64,000 nucleotides of DNA from DASPWW01 sp963803425 (GCA_963803425.1 CAWDMA010000001.1:868001-932000), one strand, 5' to 3'; positions 43,899 to 52,343 are shown, counted from the first letter of the stretch. A program made the numbers and translations. Notes: generated by a model from the letters alone, not told the origin.

Positions 43899-44444
43899 TT
43901 GGCTTCGGCTCCCGGATTCTCGAATGGCTCCGCGCTGGTCGATCGCGCCTATGCTTTCGCGGTCGAGGTGCACTCGCGCGGCAACGGCGACACCCCGATC
44001 GACCACCCGGTCGCGGTCGGGCGCCTGCTCGCCGAGCGCGGCCACCGGGAGGAGGTCGTCGCTGCGGGGTTGCTCCACGACGTGCTCGAGGACACCGACG
44101 TCGGCGCCGCGGAGATCCGGGAGCGGTTCGGGTCCCAGGTCGCCGATCTGGTGTGGGTGATGACCGAGGACTCCTCGATCCTCTCGTACGAGCAGCGCAA
44201 GGCGGAGCACCGCGCCAGGATCGCCCGCCACGGCGCCGAGGTCGCCTCGATCTACGCTGCCGACAAGCTTGCGAAGATGCGGCTGCGGCATGGCGATGAC
44301 CCGATCCCGGAGCCGAAGCTCTCCCATTACCGGGCGACGCTGGTGGAGCTGCGCGACGCGTATCCGGAGCTGCCGTTCCTGGCCGAGCTCGACGAGGTGC
44401 TGCCGGCCGCGAACGTGGAACGGGAGCGAGTCGGCCGCCGTTAG
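43899..44444 (+). CDS. Small HD-domain hydrolase, SpoT/MESH1-like
   Basis: A 181-aa stand-alone HD protein. Motifs resemble the (p)ppGpp hydrolase domain of RelA/SpoT: H-P-V-A-V-G-R-L-L, A-A-G-L-L-H-D-V-L-E-D-T (the HD pair plus ED), E-I-R-E-R-F-G-S-Q-V-A-D-L-V and A-A-D-K-L-A-K-M-R in place of the usual D-R-L-H-N-M-R. No synthetase, TGS or ACT domain is present. It lies one base before ppk1, joining alarmone and polyphosphate metabolism. The substrate could also be another nucleotide. TTG 43899 is preferred over GTG 43896 from promoter spacing. Confidence 0.75.
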   Translation: MASAPGFSNGSALVDRAYAFAVEVHSRGNGDTPIDHPVAVGRLLAERGHREEVVAAGLLHDVLEDTDVGAAEIRERFGSQVADLVWVMTEDSSILSYEQRKAEHRARIARHGAEVASIYAADKLAKMRLRHGDDPIPEPKLSHYRATLVELRDAYPELPFLAELDEVLPAANVERERVGRR

Positions 44445-44445
44445 C

Positions 44446-46680
44446 ATGGCGCTCGACCTGCCGGCGGCGGCGCGGAGGCTGATCACGAACCGAGCGGATT
44501 CAAATCCCGGCACGCTCGTCGAGGACGAGGCGACTGGCGTCGTCCTCGCCGGCGACCGCGGCGGAGGGCCCGCGGCCGAGCCCGTCGACGCGGAGCTCGA
44601 GGACAGCACCCTGTACTTCAATCGCGAGCTGTCGTGGCTCGAGTTCAACGACCGCGTCCTGCAGCTCGCCGAGGATCCGTCGGTGCCGTTGCTGGAGCGG
44701 ATCAGGTTCGCGGCGATCTACGAGAGCAACCTGGACGAGTTCTACATGGTGCGGGTCGCGGATCTGCATGAGCAGATCGAGGCGGGCCGTGACACCCGGG
44801 GGGCCGACGGGATGAGCCCCACCGAGCAGATCGACGCGATCTACGGCCGCGCCGTCGCGCTGCGGACGCGGCTGTTCGCGTGCTTCGAGGACGACCTTCG
44901 TCCCGGGCTCGAGCGGATGGGAATCCGGCTGATCACCTTCGCGTCGGCGAGCGAGGACGAGCGGGCCGAGATCGAGGAGCTGTTCCAGAACCAGATATTC
45001 CCCACGCTGACTCCGCTGGTGATCGGGCTGGGGCGACCGTTCCCGTACATCTCCAACCTGTCGCTGAGCCTGGGGGTGGCGCTTCGCGATCCCGACCAGA
45101 ACACCGAGGTGATCGCCAGGGTGAAGGTCCCGAAGGAGCTTCTGCGGCGGTTCCTCTCGCTCGGGGACGGCCACACGTTCGTTCTGCTCGAGGATGTGAT
45201 CGCGCACAAGCTCGAGGCGCTGTTCCCGGGGATGGAGGTGGTCGACCACGCGCTGTTCAGGGTGACGCGGGACACCGACTACGACATCTCCGACGAGGCG
45301 GACGACCTGATGCGGGCAGTCGAGGACGAGCTTCGCCGGCGCCGGTTCGGGGAGGTCGTCCGGCTGGAGATCGAGCGGGACATGAACCCGCGGCTGCGCG
45401 ACCAGCTCGTCTCGGCGCTCGGGATCGAGGAGATCCAGGTGTACGAGATCGACGGCCTGCTCGGGATGGACGACGTCGTCGACATCGCGAACGTTCCGGG
45501 GTTCCCGGAGCTCCGCTACCCCTCGTTCAGCGGCGTCACCCAGCCCCGCCTCCAGCCCGAGAACGGGGAGCCTGCGGACGTGATGGGCGCGATGCGGGAG
45601 GGAGACATCCTCGTCCACCACCCGTACGACTCGTTCGAGACATCCGTGGAGCGCTTCGTCAACCAGGCGGTCGAGGACCCCGACGTGCTCGCGATCAAGC
45701 AGACCGTATACCGGACCAGCGCCGACTCGCCGCTCGTCCCGACCCTGATCGAGGCCTCGGAGCGCGGCAAGCAGGCGGTCTGCATGGTGGAGCTGAAGGC
45801 GCGCTTCGACGAGCAGGCCAACATCAGGTGGGCGCAGAAGCTGGAGGAGGCCGGGGTGCACGTCGTGTACGGGATCCCCTCCCTGAAGACGCACTGCAAG
45901 TGCATCCTGGTGGTTCGCCGCGAGGGTGACCGGGTTCGCCACTACGTGCATATCGGGACCGGCAACTACAACCCGAAGACCGCGACGCTGTACACGGACC
46001 TCGGCCTGTTCACGGTGGACCCAGAGATCGGCGCCGACGTCGCCGAGATGTTCAACTACCTGACGGGGTACGGCCGGCCCCGGCGCTCGCGGAAGGTGCT
46101 GGTGGGGCCGTTCAACCTGCAGGCGGGCCTCGCCGAGGAGATCGACCGCACCGTCGATTCCCATACCAAGCGCCACCCGGCCCGGATCCGGGCGAAGATG
46201 AACGCGCTTCTGGATCCGCCCATGATCAGGGCCCTGTACCGAGCGTCGCGCGCCGGGGTCTCCGTGGAGCTGAACGTGCGCGGGATCTGCGCGCTGCGGC
46301 CCGGGGTCGACGGGATCTCCGACAACATCAACGTGATCTCCGTCGTCGGCCGGTTCCTCGAGCACTCCCGGATCTACTCGTTCGAGCGGCCCGGCGAGGA
46401 CCCCAGGATCTACATTGGCTCCGCCGATCTGATGCCGCGCAATCTGTACAACCGGGTGGAGCTGGCCACGCCGGTGACCGACCCGCGGCTGCGGTCCCAG
46501 CTCACCGACGTGCTCGACCGCGCCCTCGCCGACAACACGAGCTCGTGGGCGCTGGGCTCGGACGGGAACTGGACGCGGCACGCTCCCCGGCGCGGGGCGG
46601 AGCCAAGGTCTCTGCAGCGCGAGCTGATCGAACGCCACGTCGCCGGAGCCCACGAAGCTGCCGCGGAGCCGGCGCCGTGA
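44446..46680 (+). CDS. ppk1: Polyphosphate kinase 1
   Basis: A 744-aa RNA-degradosome-independent PPK1 that polymerises the ATP gamma-phosphate into polyphosphate. The N-terminal domain starts F-N-R-E-L-S-W-L-E-F-N; the head domain has F-P-Y-I-S-N-L-S-L-S; the PLD-like C1/C2 domains contain the catalytic His in V-H-I-G-T-G-N-Y-N and the second in H-S-R-I-Y-S-F, plus K-T-H-C-K and S-A-D-L-M-P-R-N. ATG 44446 lies one base after the upstream HD gene stop; ~50 poorly conserved residues precede the core. Together with ppx and CHAD genes it forms a polyphosphate set. Confidence 0.93.
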   Translation: MALDLPAAARRLITNRADSNPGTLVEDEATGVVLAGDRGGGPAAEPVDAELEDSTLYFNRELSWLEFNDRVLQLAEDPSVPLLERIRFAAIYESNLDEFYMVRVADLHEQIEAGRDTRGADGMSPTEQIDAIYGRAVALRTRLFACFEDDLRPGLERMGIRLITFASASEDERAEIEELFQNQIFPTLTPLVIGLGRPFPYISNLSLSLGVALRDPDQNTEVIARVKVPKELLRRFLSLGDGHTFVLLEDVIAHKLEALFPGMEVVDHALFRVTRDTDYDISDEADDLMRAVEDELRRRRFGEVVRLEIERDMNPRLRDQLVSALGIEEIQVYEIDGLLGMDDVVDIANVPGFPELRYPSFSGVTQPRLQPENGEPADVMGAMREGDILVHHPYDSFETSVERFVNQAVEDPDVLAIKQTVYRTSADSPLVPTLIEASERGKQAVCMVELKARFDEQANIRWAQKLEEAGVHVVYGIPSLKTHCKCILVVRREGDRVRHYVHIGTGNYNPKTATLYTDLGLFTVDPEIGADVAEMFNYLTGYGRPRRSRKVLVGPFNLQAGLAEEIDRTVDSHTKRHPARIRAKMNALLDPPMIRALYRASRAGVSVELNVRGICALRPGVDGISDNINVISVVGRFLEHSRIYSFERPGEDPRIYIGSADLMPRNLYNRVELATPVTDPRLRSQLTDVLDRALADNTSSWALGSDGNWTRHAPRRGAEPRSLQRELIERHVAGAHEAAAEPAP

Positions 46681-46752
46681 GCGCGAGGCTCTACAAAGGT
46701 GGGGGAGGGCGGGGAATTTGGTGATGGGCCGAGCGCGATCAGAGGTGATTCC

Positions 46753-47376
46753 GTGAGCGCGATATCCCTGGTTCCGCGCGATCGCGTCTTCTTCGACCTG
46801 TTCGTGGAGGCCGGCGAGAACTCGCTGCGCTCGGCACGGCTGTTGAAGGAGATGCTCGAGGTGTGGCCCGACGACCCGGGCGGGCTGGCGCGCGACATCC
46901 TGAAGGCGGAGCAGGAGGGTGACAGGATCACCCACGACATCATCCAGCGGCTGAACACGACGTTCGTGACGCCGCTCGACCGAGAGGACATCTACGCGCT
47001 CGCCACGAAGCTGGACGACATCGTCGACTACGTCGAGGAGGCCGCCGATTTCCTCGGTCTGTACCAGATCGAGGCGCCGATGGCGCAGGCGCAGGAGATG
47101 GCCGACGTGCTCGTGCTGGCATGCGAGCAGCTCTCCAGCGCGCTCGGAGAGCTGCGCGGATTCAAGGGCCTGGACCGGTACTGGATCGAGATCCACCGGC
47201 TCGAGAACGACGGCGACCGGATCTCCCGCGACGCGGTCGCGTCGCTGTTTGCCAACGGGATCGACCCGATGGTCGTGATCCGGTGGAAGGACATCTTCGC
47301 CGTCCTGGAGCGCGCTATCGACGCCACCGAGACCGTGGCGCACATCCTCGAGGGAATCGTCATCAAGAACGCCTAG
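46753..47376 (+). CDS. DUF47/PhoU-like regulator of the Pit transporter
   Basis: A 207-aa helical protein of the DUF47 (PhoU-like) family. GTG 46753 follows AGAGGTGAT, an excellent Shine-Dalgarno; the earlier ATG-like start at 46699 is not preferred. Conserved motifs are E-Q-E-G-D-R-I-T-H-D (about 56-65) and K-L-D-D-I-V-D-Y-V-E-E-A-A-D (about 87-100), with E-N-D-G-D-R-I-S-R-D in the second bundle. These proteins commonly pair with Pit and regulate phosphate import; the pit gene begins 3 nt after its stop. Confidence 0.88.
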   Translation: MSAISLVPRDRVFFDLFVEAGENSLRSARLLKEMLEVWPDDPGGLARDILKAEQEGDRITHDIIQRLNTTFVTPLDREDIYALATKLDDIVDYVEEAADFLGLYQIEAPMAQAQEMADVLVLACEQLSSALGELRGFKGLDRYWIEIHRLENDGDRISRDAVASLFANGIDPMVVIRWKDIFAVLERAIDATETVAHILEGIVIKNA

Positions 47377-47379
47377 GGC

Positions 47380-48477
47380 ATGAGCGACGACATCATCCTG
47401 TCGATCGTCGTCGCGATCGCGCTCGTGTTCGGGGTGACGAACGGGTTCCACGACACCGCGAACCTGATCGCGACATCGATCTCGACCCGCGCGATGTCGC
47501 CGCGGCTCGCGGTGGGGTTCGCGGCGGTGCTGAACTTCGTCGGCGCCTTCATCTCGCTGAAGGTCGCCGAGACCGTCGCCCGCGAGGTCGTCGACCCGAC
47601 CGCGATCACCCCGACGGTGGTGCTCGGAGGGCTGATCGGGGCGCTGGCCTGGAACCTGCTCACCTGGTACCACGGGCTTCCGTCGAGCTCGTCGCACGCG
47701 CTGATCGGCGGCGTGGTGGGATCGACGGTTGCGGCGGTCGGCACCGGCGCGGTGCTCGCCGACGGGCTGGTCGGGAAGGTGCTGATCCCGGCGGTGGTCG
47801 CGCCGCTGGCGGCGCTGGTGATCGGCGTGGTGGCGATCGTGGTCGCGTACCGGATCGTCGGGCCGCTCCGGCCTGGGCCGGTGACGCGCGCGTTCCGGTT
47901 GGGCCAGGCCGTGTCCGGGGGGCTGCTGGCGATCGCGCACGGCACCAACGACGCGCAGAAGACGATGGGCGTGATCACCCTGGCGCTGATCGCGAACGGC
48001 TCCGTCGGGCCGGACGAGGGTGTGCCGTTCTGGGTCGTGCTGACCGCGGCGACCGCAATCGCGATCGGCACCTACGCGGGCGGGTGGCGGATCATCCGCA
48101 CGATGGGGATGCGGATCATCAAGATCGATGCGGCCCAGGGCTTCACCGCACAGAGCACCAGCTCGGCGGTGATCCTGGCGAGCTCGTACGTCGGCTTTCC
48201 CCTGTCCACGACCCAGGTCACCTCGGGCGCGGTGATGGGCGCCGGTGCGGGCAGGCGGCTGTCCGCGGGGCGGTGGGGGATGGCGGGCAACATCGCGGTG
48301 GCGTGGCTTGTCACGCTTCCGGCCTCGGCGGCGATCGGAGCCGCCGCCTACGCGGTGGCGCGCGCGTTCGGCGACGGCGCGGTGGGGCCGGTGGTCGTCA
48401 CCGTTGCGGTCGCGGCGCTGATCGTGATCGGGTTCGGGCGGCGGGCGCGGCACGGCGCCCCGGTGCCGGCCGGATGA
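47380..48477 (+). CDS. pit: Low-affinity inorganic phosphate transporter (Pit family)
   Basis: A 365-aa membrane transporter with about ten helices. The two inverted Pit repeats are clear: G-V-T-N-G-F-H-D-T-A-N near the N-terminus and A-H-G-T-N-D-A-Q-K-T-M-G in the middle. Further motifs are P-S-S-S-S-H-A-L-I-G-G and F-P-L-S-T-T-Q-V-T-S-G-A-V-M-G. It moves metal-phosphate or phosphate with protons or sodium. The operon order is DUF47-pit-small membrane protein, with an ATGA overlap at its 3' end. Confidence 0.92.
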   Translation: MSDDIILSIVVAIALVFGVTNGFHDTANLIATSISTRAMSPRLAVGFAAVLNFVGAFISLKVAETVAREVVDPTAITPTVVLGGLIGALAWNLLTWYHGLPSSSSHALIGGVVGSTVAAVGTGAVLADGLVGKVLIPAVVAPLAALVIGVVAIVVAYRIVGPLRPGPVTRAFRLGQAVSGGLLAIAHGTNDAQKTMGVITLALIANGSVGPDEGVPFWVVLTAATAIAIGTYAGGWRIIRTMGMRIIKIDAAQGFTAQSTSSAVILASSYVGFPLSTTQVTSGAVMGAGAGRRLSAGRWGMAGNIAVAWLVTLPASAAIGAAAYAVARAFGDGAVGPVVVTVAVAALIVIGFGRRARHGAPVPAG

Positions 48478-48731
48478 GCGCCGTGGCGATCGCATCGCTG
48501 GTCGACACCGACGGGCTGATCGAGAGCGCCGTGGCGGCCCTCGTCGCCGGTGCGGGGCTGACGATCGCCTTCTCGCTCGCCGTGTACGGCGTGTCCCGGT
48601 TCGCTGACGCCCGCCGGGGCGGCCCCTCGATCGCGGGCGGCGCGGCTGTCGTGATCGCGGCGCTCGGCCTGCTCGCGTCCGCCGCCGCGATCGTCGCAGG
48701 GCTCGTGATCATGCTGTCCGACCGCTCCTGA
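48474..48731 (+). CDS. Small two-helix membrane protein after pit
   Basis: An 85-aa protein whose ATG overlaps the pit stop (ATGA). It has two hydrophobic segments (about 18-38 and 55-78) with a short R-F-A-D-A-R-R loop between. Conserved companions of this type occur after DUF47-pit operons in related actinobacteria to my knowledge, but no function is known. It may be an accessory of the Pit transporter. Confidence 0.65.
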   Translation: MSAVAIASLVDTDGLIESAVAALVAGAGLTIAFSLAVYGVSRFADARRGGPSIAGGAAVVIAALGLLASAAAIVAGLVIMLSDRS

Positions 48732-48745
48732 GCAGGCGCGGGGTC

Positions 48746-48751
48746 TAAGAT
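48746..48751 (+). promoter_or_regulatory. Candidate -10 element TAAGAT
   Basis: TAAGAT lies 4 nt before GTG 48756 and 10 nt before ATG 48762. The spacing is not decisive for either start. Confidence 0.4.
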
Positions 48752-48761
48752 CGGCGTGACG

Positions 48762-49115
48762 ATGCAGACGCTTCGCAACGTCGCAATCATCGCCGTGCTG
48801 GCGCTCGGGGTTGCTGTGCTGCCGGGGGGGAGCACCGCCGCCGAGGTCGCGATCGAGGCGCTCTTGATGGGGTTCCTGGCAACGATCGGCCTGTTTGGAT
48901 ACCGCCTCTACTTGGAGAACCAGCTGACGCTGTCGACGCTCTCGGACCCGCGCCGGGCGATCCTGTACGGGGCGTTCGGGGTGATCGCGCTGATGATCGC
49001 CGCCACCGACGAGCTCACCGCCACATCCACGGGCGTGCTCGTGTGGATCGCGCTGATCGGGCTCTCGGCGTTCGCGATCGTGCGGATCTGGACGGACGCC
49101 CGCACCTACTCGTAG
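48762..49115 (+). CDS. Small integral membrane protein, unknown function
   Basis: A 117-aa protein from ATG 48762 (GTG 48756 would add two residues). Four hydrophobic segments (about 6-22, 30-46, 65-81 and 92-106) are separated by a charged loop with L-S-D-P-R-R-A-I-L-Y-G. No family recognised. It follows the pit operon but has its own -10 element. Confidence 0.6.
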   Translation: MQTLRNVAIIAVLALGVAVLPGGSTAAEVAIEALLMGFLATIGLFGYRLYLENQLTLSTLSDPRRAILYGAFGVIALMIAATDELTATSTGVLVWIALIGLSAFAIVRIWTDARTYS

Positions 49116-49130
49116 CTCGGGGGGCTCCGG

Positions 49131-49220
49131 CTAGGCGGGCGTGGCGGCGGCCTCCCTGGTCGCCTCGAACGCCGCCCGCGCCTTCTCGCCGGCGTCGGTG
49201 GGCCGGCCGTTCGGCGCCAT
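49131..49220 (-). CDS. Possible 29-aa small protein
   Basis: ATG 49220 to TAG 49131 encodes 29 residues with an amphipathic Arg/Ala/Glu-rich helix (E-K-A-R-A-A-F-E-A-T-R-E-A). The frame continues upstream, so the start is uncertain. It is divergent from another tiny frame at 49241. No homologue is recognised. Confidence 0.2.
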   Translation of the reverse strand: MAPNGRPTDAGEKARAAFEATREAAATPA

Positions 49221-49240
49221 CCCCGCGGATGTGAGGGTAT

Positions 49241-49381
49241 GTGACCGAGCCGGCGGTGTCCTGCTCCGATTGCGGCGAGCCGCTGTCCGCGGACTCGATC
49301 CGAGCGGAGCCCGGGCGCGGGGCGCGCATCGGCCCGGGCACGCGCCAGATCGCGCGGCTGTTCGGGCGCAGCGCCGCCTGA
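49241..49381 (+). CDS. Possible 46-aa small protein with one CxxC
   Basis: GTG 49241 opens a 46-codon frame with C-S-D-C-G-E-P-L (about 8-15) and then an Arg/Gly-rich stretch that ends R-L-F-G-R-S-A-A. One CxxC alone would not make a full zinc site, so a metal-binding dimer or a chance frame are both possible. It lies in the 367-nt gap between the membrane protein gene and the TadE-like genes. Confidence 0.3.
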   Translation: MTEPAVSCSDCGEPLSADSIRAEPGRGARIGPGTRQIARLFGRSAA

Positions 49382-49482
49382 GCGGGGCCGACGGCGAGCG
49401 AGGTTCCGTCACGGGTTCGTGACGGGATCGGCGCGGCGGGCGCGCCACCCGCGCGCCGCGACGCCGGATCGTCTCCCAGACG

Positions 49483-49854
49483 ATGCAGCGTCCGGGCGAT
49501 CGGGTCACCGGCGTGGAGTGGAGCGCCGAGCGAGGGCAGGCCTCCGCCGAGCTGGTGGCCGTGATCCCCGCGCTGCTGCTCGCCGTCCTCGTCGCGGCCC
49601 AGATCGGGCTCGTCGGGTGGGCGCTGTGGTCCGCGGGGTCCGCCGCCCGCGCAGGAGCGCGCGCGGCGCACGTAGGCGGCGACGCCGAGGAGGCGGCGCT
49701 GCGGGCGCTTCCGGACCACCTCCGCGCCGGCGCCCGGGTCAGGGACGGCGACGACGTTGGGGTCAGGATCCGGGTTCCGACGCTGATCCCGAGCGTGCCC
49801 CGGATCCCGCTCGAGGCGCACGCGGCGCTGGCCCCGGAGGCGGGTGGTGGGTGA
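49483..49854 (+). CDS. TadE-like pseudopilin/pilus-assembly protein
   Basis: A 123-aa protein with the TadE pattern: R-G-Q-A-S-A-E-L-V-A-V-I-P-A (about 17-30) entering one membrane helix (about 24-48), then an extracytoplasmic region. The G-x-A-x-x-E-x motif with Glu at +5 resembles prepilin processing sites. The start is ATG 49483, with GTG 49504 close to the motif as an alternative. A second TadE-like gene overlaps its end by 11 nt. Confidence 0.75.
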   Translation: MQRPGDRVTGVEWSAERGQASAELVAVIPALLLAVLVAAQIGLVGWALWSAGSAARAGARAAHVGGDAEEAALRALPDHLRAGARVRDGDDVGVRIRVPTLIPSVPRIPLEAHAALAPEAGGG

Positions 49855-50188
49855 CCGCAGCGGCCAGGCCTCGGTCGAGCTGATCTCCGCGGTCCCGGCG
49901 CTGCTGGTGGCGGGGGCGATCGCGCTTCAGCTGCTCGCGGTCGGGTACACGGCCACGCTCGCCGACGGCGCCGCTGAATCGGGGGCCGCGGCGCTCGCCG
50001 CGGGGCGAGCGGCGCGGCCGGCCGTGCGCGAGGCGCTCCCGGGCTGGGCCGACGGGCGAGTGGCGGTCGAGATCCGATCGGGACGGGTCGGCGTGGAGCT
50101 GAGGCCGCCGGCGCCGCTGCGGGCGCTGTCGGAGCGGCTCGTGGTGTCGTCCTCGGCTTGGGTGCGCCGTCCCCGGGGCGAGCCGTGA
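49844..50188 (+). CDS. Second TadE-like protein
   Basis: A 114-aa protein with S-G-Q-A-S-V-E-L-I-S-A-V-P-A (about 6-19) and one membrane helix (about 15-38), the same layout as the gene before it. GTG 49844 or GTG 49847 starts it. Its stop overlaps the next gene (GTGA). Minor pseudopilins usually come in such pairs within tad/flp loci, but no CpaF, TadB/C or prepilin peptidase gene is in this window. Confidence 0.72.
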   Translation: MVGDRSGQASVELISAVPALLVAGAIALQLLAVGYTATLADGAAESGAAALAAGRAARPAVREALPGWADGRVAVEIRSGRVGVELRPPAPLRALSERLVVSSSAWVRRPRGEP

Positions 50189-52236
50189 GCCGGCTCGGGG
50201 CCGCGGCTCGGCGCGGCCTGGAGGCCGTGCGCGGGTTCGTGCTCGAGTCGCGCCGGCCGCCGGAGGCGGAGCGGGCGAGGGAGCGCCGCGGCGGGCGCCG
50301 GCCGCCCGTCGTGCTCGCGACCTCGATCGGGGGCGGCGGGGGAGCGGCCTCGGCGGCGGCTGCCGTCGGCGTCGCCGCCGGCGGCGGTGAGCGAGCGGCG
50401 CTGCTCGTCGACCTCGACCCGCCTCCGCGGCGGCGGGGACCGACGGTGCTCGCCTCCGACCCGGCGCGGGCGCTCGAGGAGTGGACCGCGGGGTGGGCCG
50501 CGGGGTTGGACGCCGCCGCCCGCGGGCACCTCTGCGACCTCCGGGTCGAGCCCGGCGCGGATCGCGACGATCCGCTCGCGGTCGTGGGCGAACTGCTCGC
50601 CGCCGAGCCGCCGGCGTCCGCCGTGCTCGTCCACCTCCCACCCTCGCTGTGGCAGGCCGCGCTGGATCGCCACGCTGCCCACGCCGGCCTGATCTGCGCC
50701 GAGCTGCCGGCCGACCGCGGGCTCGCCGCTCTCGCCGTCCGGGAGCTGCACGCCCGCGGGGTCCGGGCGAGGGTCGCGGGCCGGCCCCTGGGCCGGGTGG
50801 CGGCCCGTCGTGCGCTGGCCGGGGTGGAGCCGGGCGGAGCGGCGTCGCGCCGCGCCGCCCGGCTCGCGCGGGGCCTGCTCGGCGGTGAGCTCGGGCAGAG
50901 CCTCCCGCTCATGCTCGGGGCGGCTGCCGCGGTGATCGCGGCGGCGCTGGTTCTGGTCGCGATCGGTGGCGCGATCACCGCCAGGGGCCGGGTGCAGCGC
51001 GCCGCCGACCTCGCGGCACTCTCGGGGGCGCGCTCGATGCGGGACGACTTCCCGGGCCTGTTCGCGCCGGTGCTGCGCCCCGACGGCTCCGTCAATTCCG
51101 CCCACCTGGGCAAGCCCGAGTACCTGTCGCGGGCGCGCGCCGCCGCGCGGGAGGCGGCGGCGCGCAACGGCGTGCCGCCGTCGGCGGTGGCCGTACGCTT
51201 TCCCGACGCCGAGTCCTTCGCCCCGGTGCGGGTGCGCGCTCAGGTCCGGGCGGAGGTGGACCCGGAGGCGCTGCGGCGGCGGGATCGCCGCCGGGCCGAT
51301 GAGCGCTCGCGGGTCCCGCTCGAGGCCAGCGCCGTCGCCGAGGCCGCGCCGCCTGCCGGCTGGAGCGGCCTGCCCGCGACCGGATCGGGCGGCGGGTACT
51401 CCGGTCCGCTTGCCTACAGGCAGGGCGAGGGGATGCGACCCGACGTCGCCGCCGGATTCGATCGGTTGTCGGCGGCGGCCCGGCGCTCGGGGCTGTCGGT
51501 GGTCGTCAACTCCGGATTTCGCTCCGACGCCGAGCAGGCGAGGCTGTTCGCGGCGAACCCGGACCCGACGTGGGTGGCCCCGCCGGGGCGCTCGCTGCAT
51601 CGGTGCGCCACCGAGCTCGATCTCGGGCCGGCGGCGGCGTACGGGTGGCTCGCTCGGAACGGGCACCGGTTCGGGTTCGCGCAGCGATACTCGTGGGAGC
51701 CATGGCACTACGGGTTCACCCGCGGACCGGCGCCGTGCTCCGAGGCCGCGAACTCGATCGGCCGCTCCGGCGGCGACGGTGGGAGCGCCGCCGCCGGCGG
51801 CCTGCCCGGGTTCGTCCCGGACCGGTTCCGGGCCGCGGTCGAGCGGGCCGCGGCGCGCTGGAACGTGTCGGCCGCGCTGCTCTCCGCGCAGCTGCTGGCC
51901 GAGTCGAACTTCAACCCCACGGCCGTCTCTCCGGCGGGCGCCAGCGGGATCGCGCAGTTCATGCCCGGGACCGCCGCCGCGTACGGGCTCGGCGATCCGT
52001 TCGATGCCAGCGCGGCGATCGCCGCCCAGGCACACCTGATGTCCGACCTGCTGCGCCGGTTCGGCTCGATCCCGCTGGCGCTCGCCGCCTACAACGCGGG
52101 ACCCGGGGCGGTCGAGGCGTGCCGGTGCGTGCCGCCCTACCCCGAGACCCGCGCATATGTGGCCCGCATCCTCGGCCTGCTCGACGGCGCCGGGGCACTC
52201 GACGCGCCGGCGCTCGAGGTGCGCCTGGTGGCGTGA
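50185..52236 (+). CDS. TadG-like membrane protein fused to VanY peptidase and lytic transglycosylase
   Basis: A 683-aa multidomain protein from GTG 50185. Residues ~40-230 look like a degenerate CpaE/MinD-type ATPase (S-I-G-G-G-G-G-A-A-S in place of a Walker A, then L-L-V-D-L-D) with no catalytic Lys. A membrane helix (about 237-262) with R-A-A-D-L-A-A-L-S-G-A matches TadG-like proteins. Residues ~417-511 are a VanY/M15B D,D-carboxypeptidase (S-G-F-R-S-D-A-E-Q; zinc ligands in S-L-H-R-C-A-T-E-L-D and E-P-W-H). Residues ~544-652 are an SLT-type lytic transglycosylase (catalytic Glu in L-L-A-E-S-N-F, G-I-A-Q-F-M-P, A-Y-N-A-G). It would cut peptidoglycan where a Tad pilus crosses the wall. Confidence 0.85.
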   Translation: MSRLGAAARRGLEAVRGFVLESRRPPEAERARERRGGRRPPVVLATSIGGGGGAASAAAAVGVAAGGGERAALLVDLDPPPRRRGPTVLASDPARALEEWTAGWAAGLDAAARGHLCDLRVEPGADRDDPLAVVGELLAAEPPASAVLVHLPPSLWQAALDRHAAHAGLICAELPADRGLAALAVRELHARGVRARVAGRPLGRVAARRALAGVEPGGAASRRAARLARGLLGGELGQSLPLMLGAAAAVIAAALVLVAIGGAITARGRVQRAADLAALSGARSMRDDFPGLFAPVLRPDGSVNSAHLGKPEYLSRARAAAREAAARNGVPPSAVAVRFPDAESFAPVRVRAQVRAEVDPEALRRRDRRRADERSRVPLEASAVAEAAPPAGWSGLPATGSGGGYSGPLAYRQGEGMRPDVAAGFDRLSAAARRSGLSVVVNSGFRSDAEQARLFAANPDPTWVAPPGRSLHRCATELDLGPAAAYGWLARNGHRFGFAQRYSWEPWHYGFTRGPAPCSEAANSIGRSGGDGGSAAAGGLPGFVPDRFRAAVERAAARWNVSAALLSAQLLAESNFNPTAVSPAGASGIAQFMPGTAAAYGLGDPFDASAAIAAQAHLMSDLLRRFGSIPLALAAYNAGPGAVEACRCVPPYPETRAYVARILGLLDGAGALDAPALEVRLVA

Positions 52237-52343
52237 CGGGGTTCTCCGAATAGTCAGCGATTGATTACTTGATCTTCATCTCTCGCTTACTGGTCCGGAC
52301 GACCATGCGACATGGGAGATCAAAAGCCTGAAAGGAGAGTGAG

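Noticed and set aside
44500..48495. A ~1331-codon open frame antisense to ppk1, the DUF47 gene and pit
   Set aside because: High-GC genomes give long open antisense frames; composition is Arg/His/Asp-rich with no domain, and it crosses three well-supported genes.
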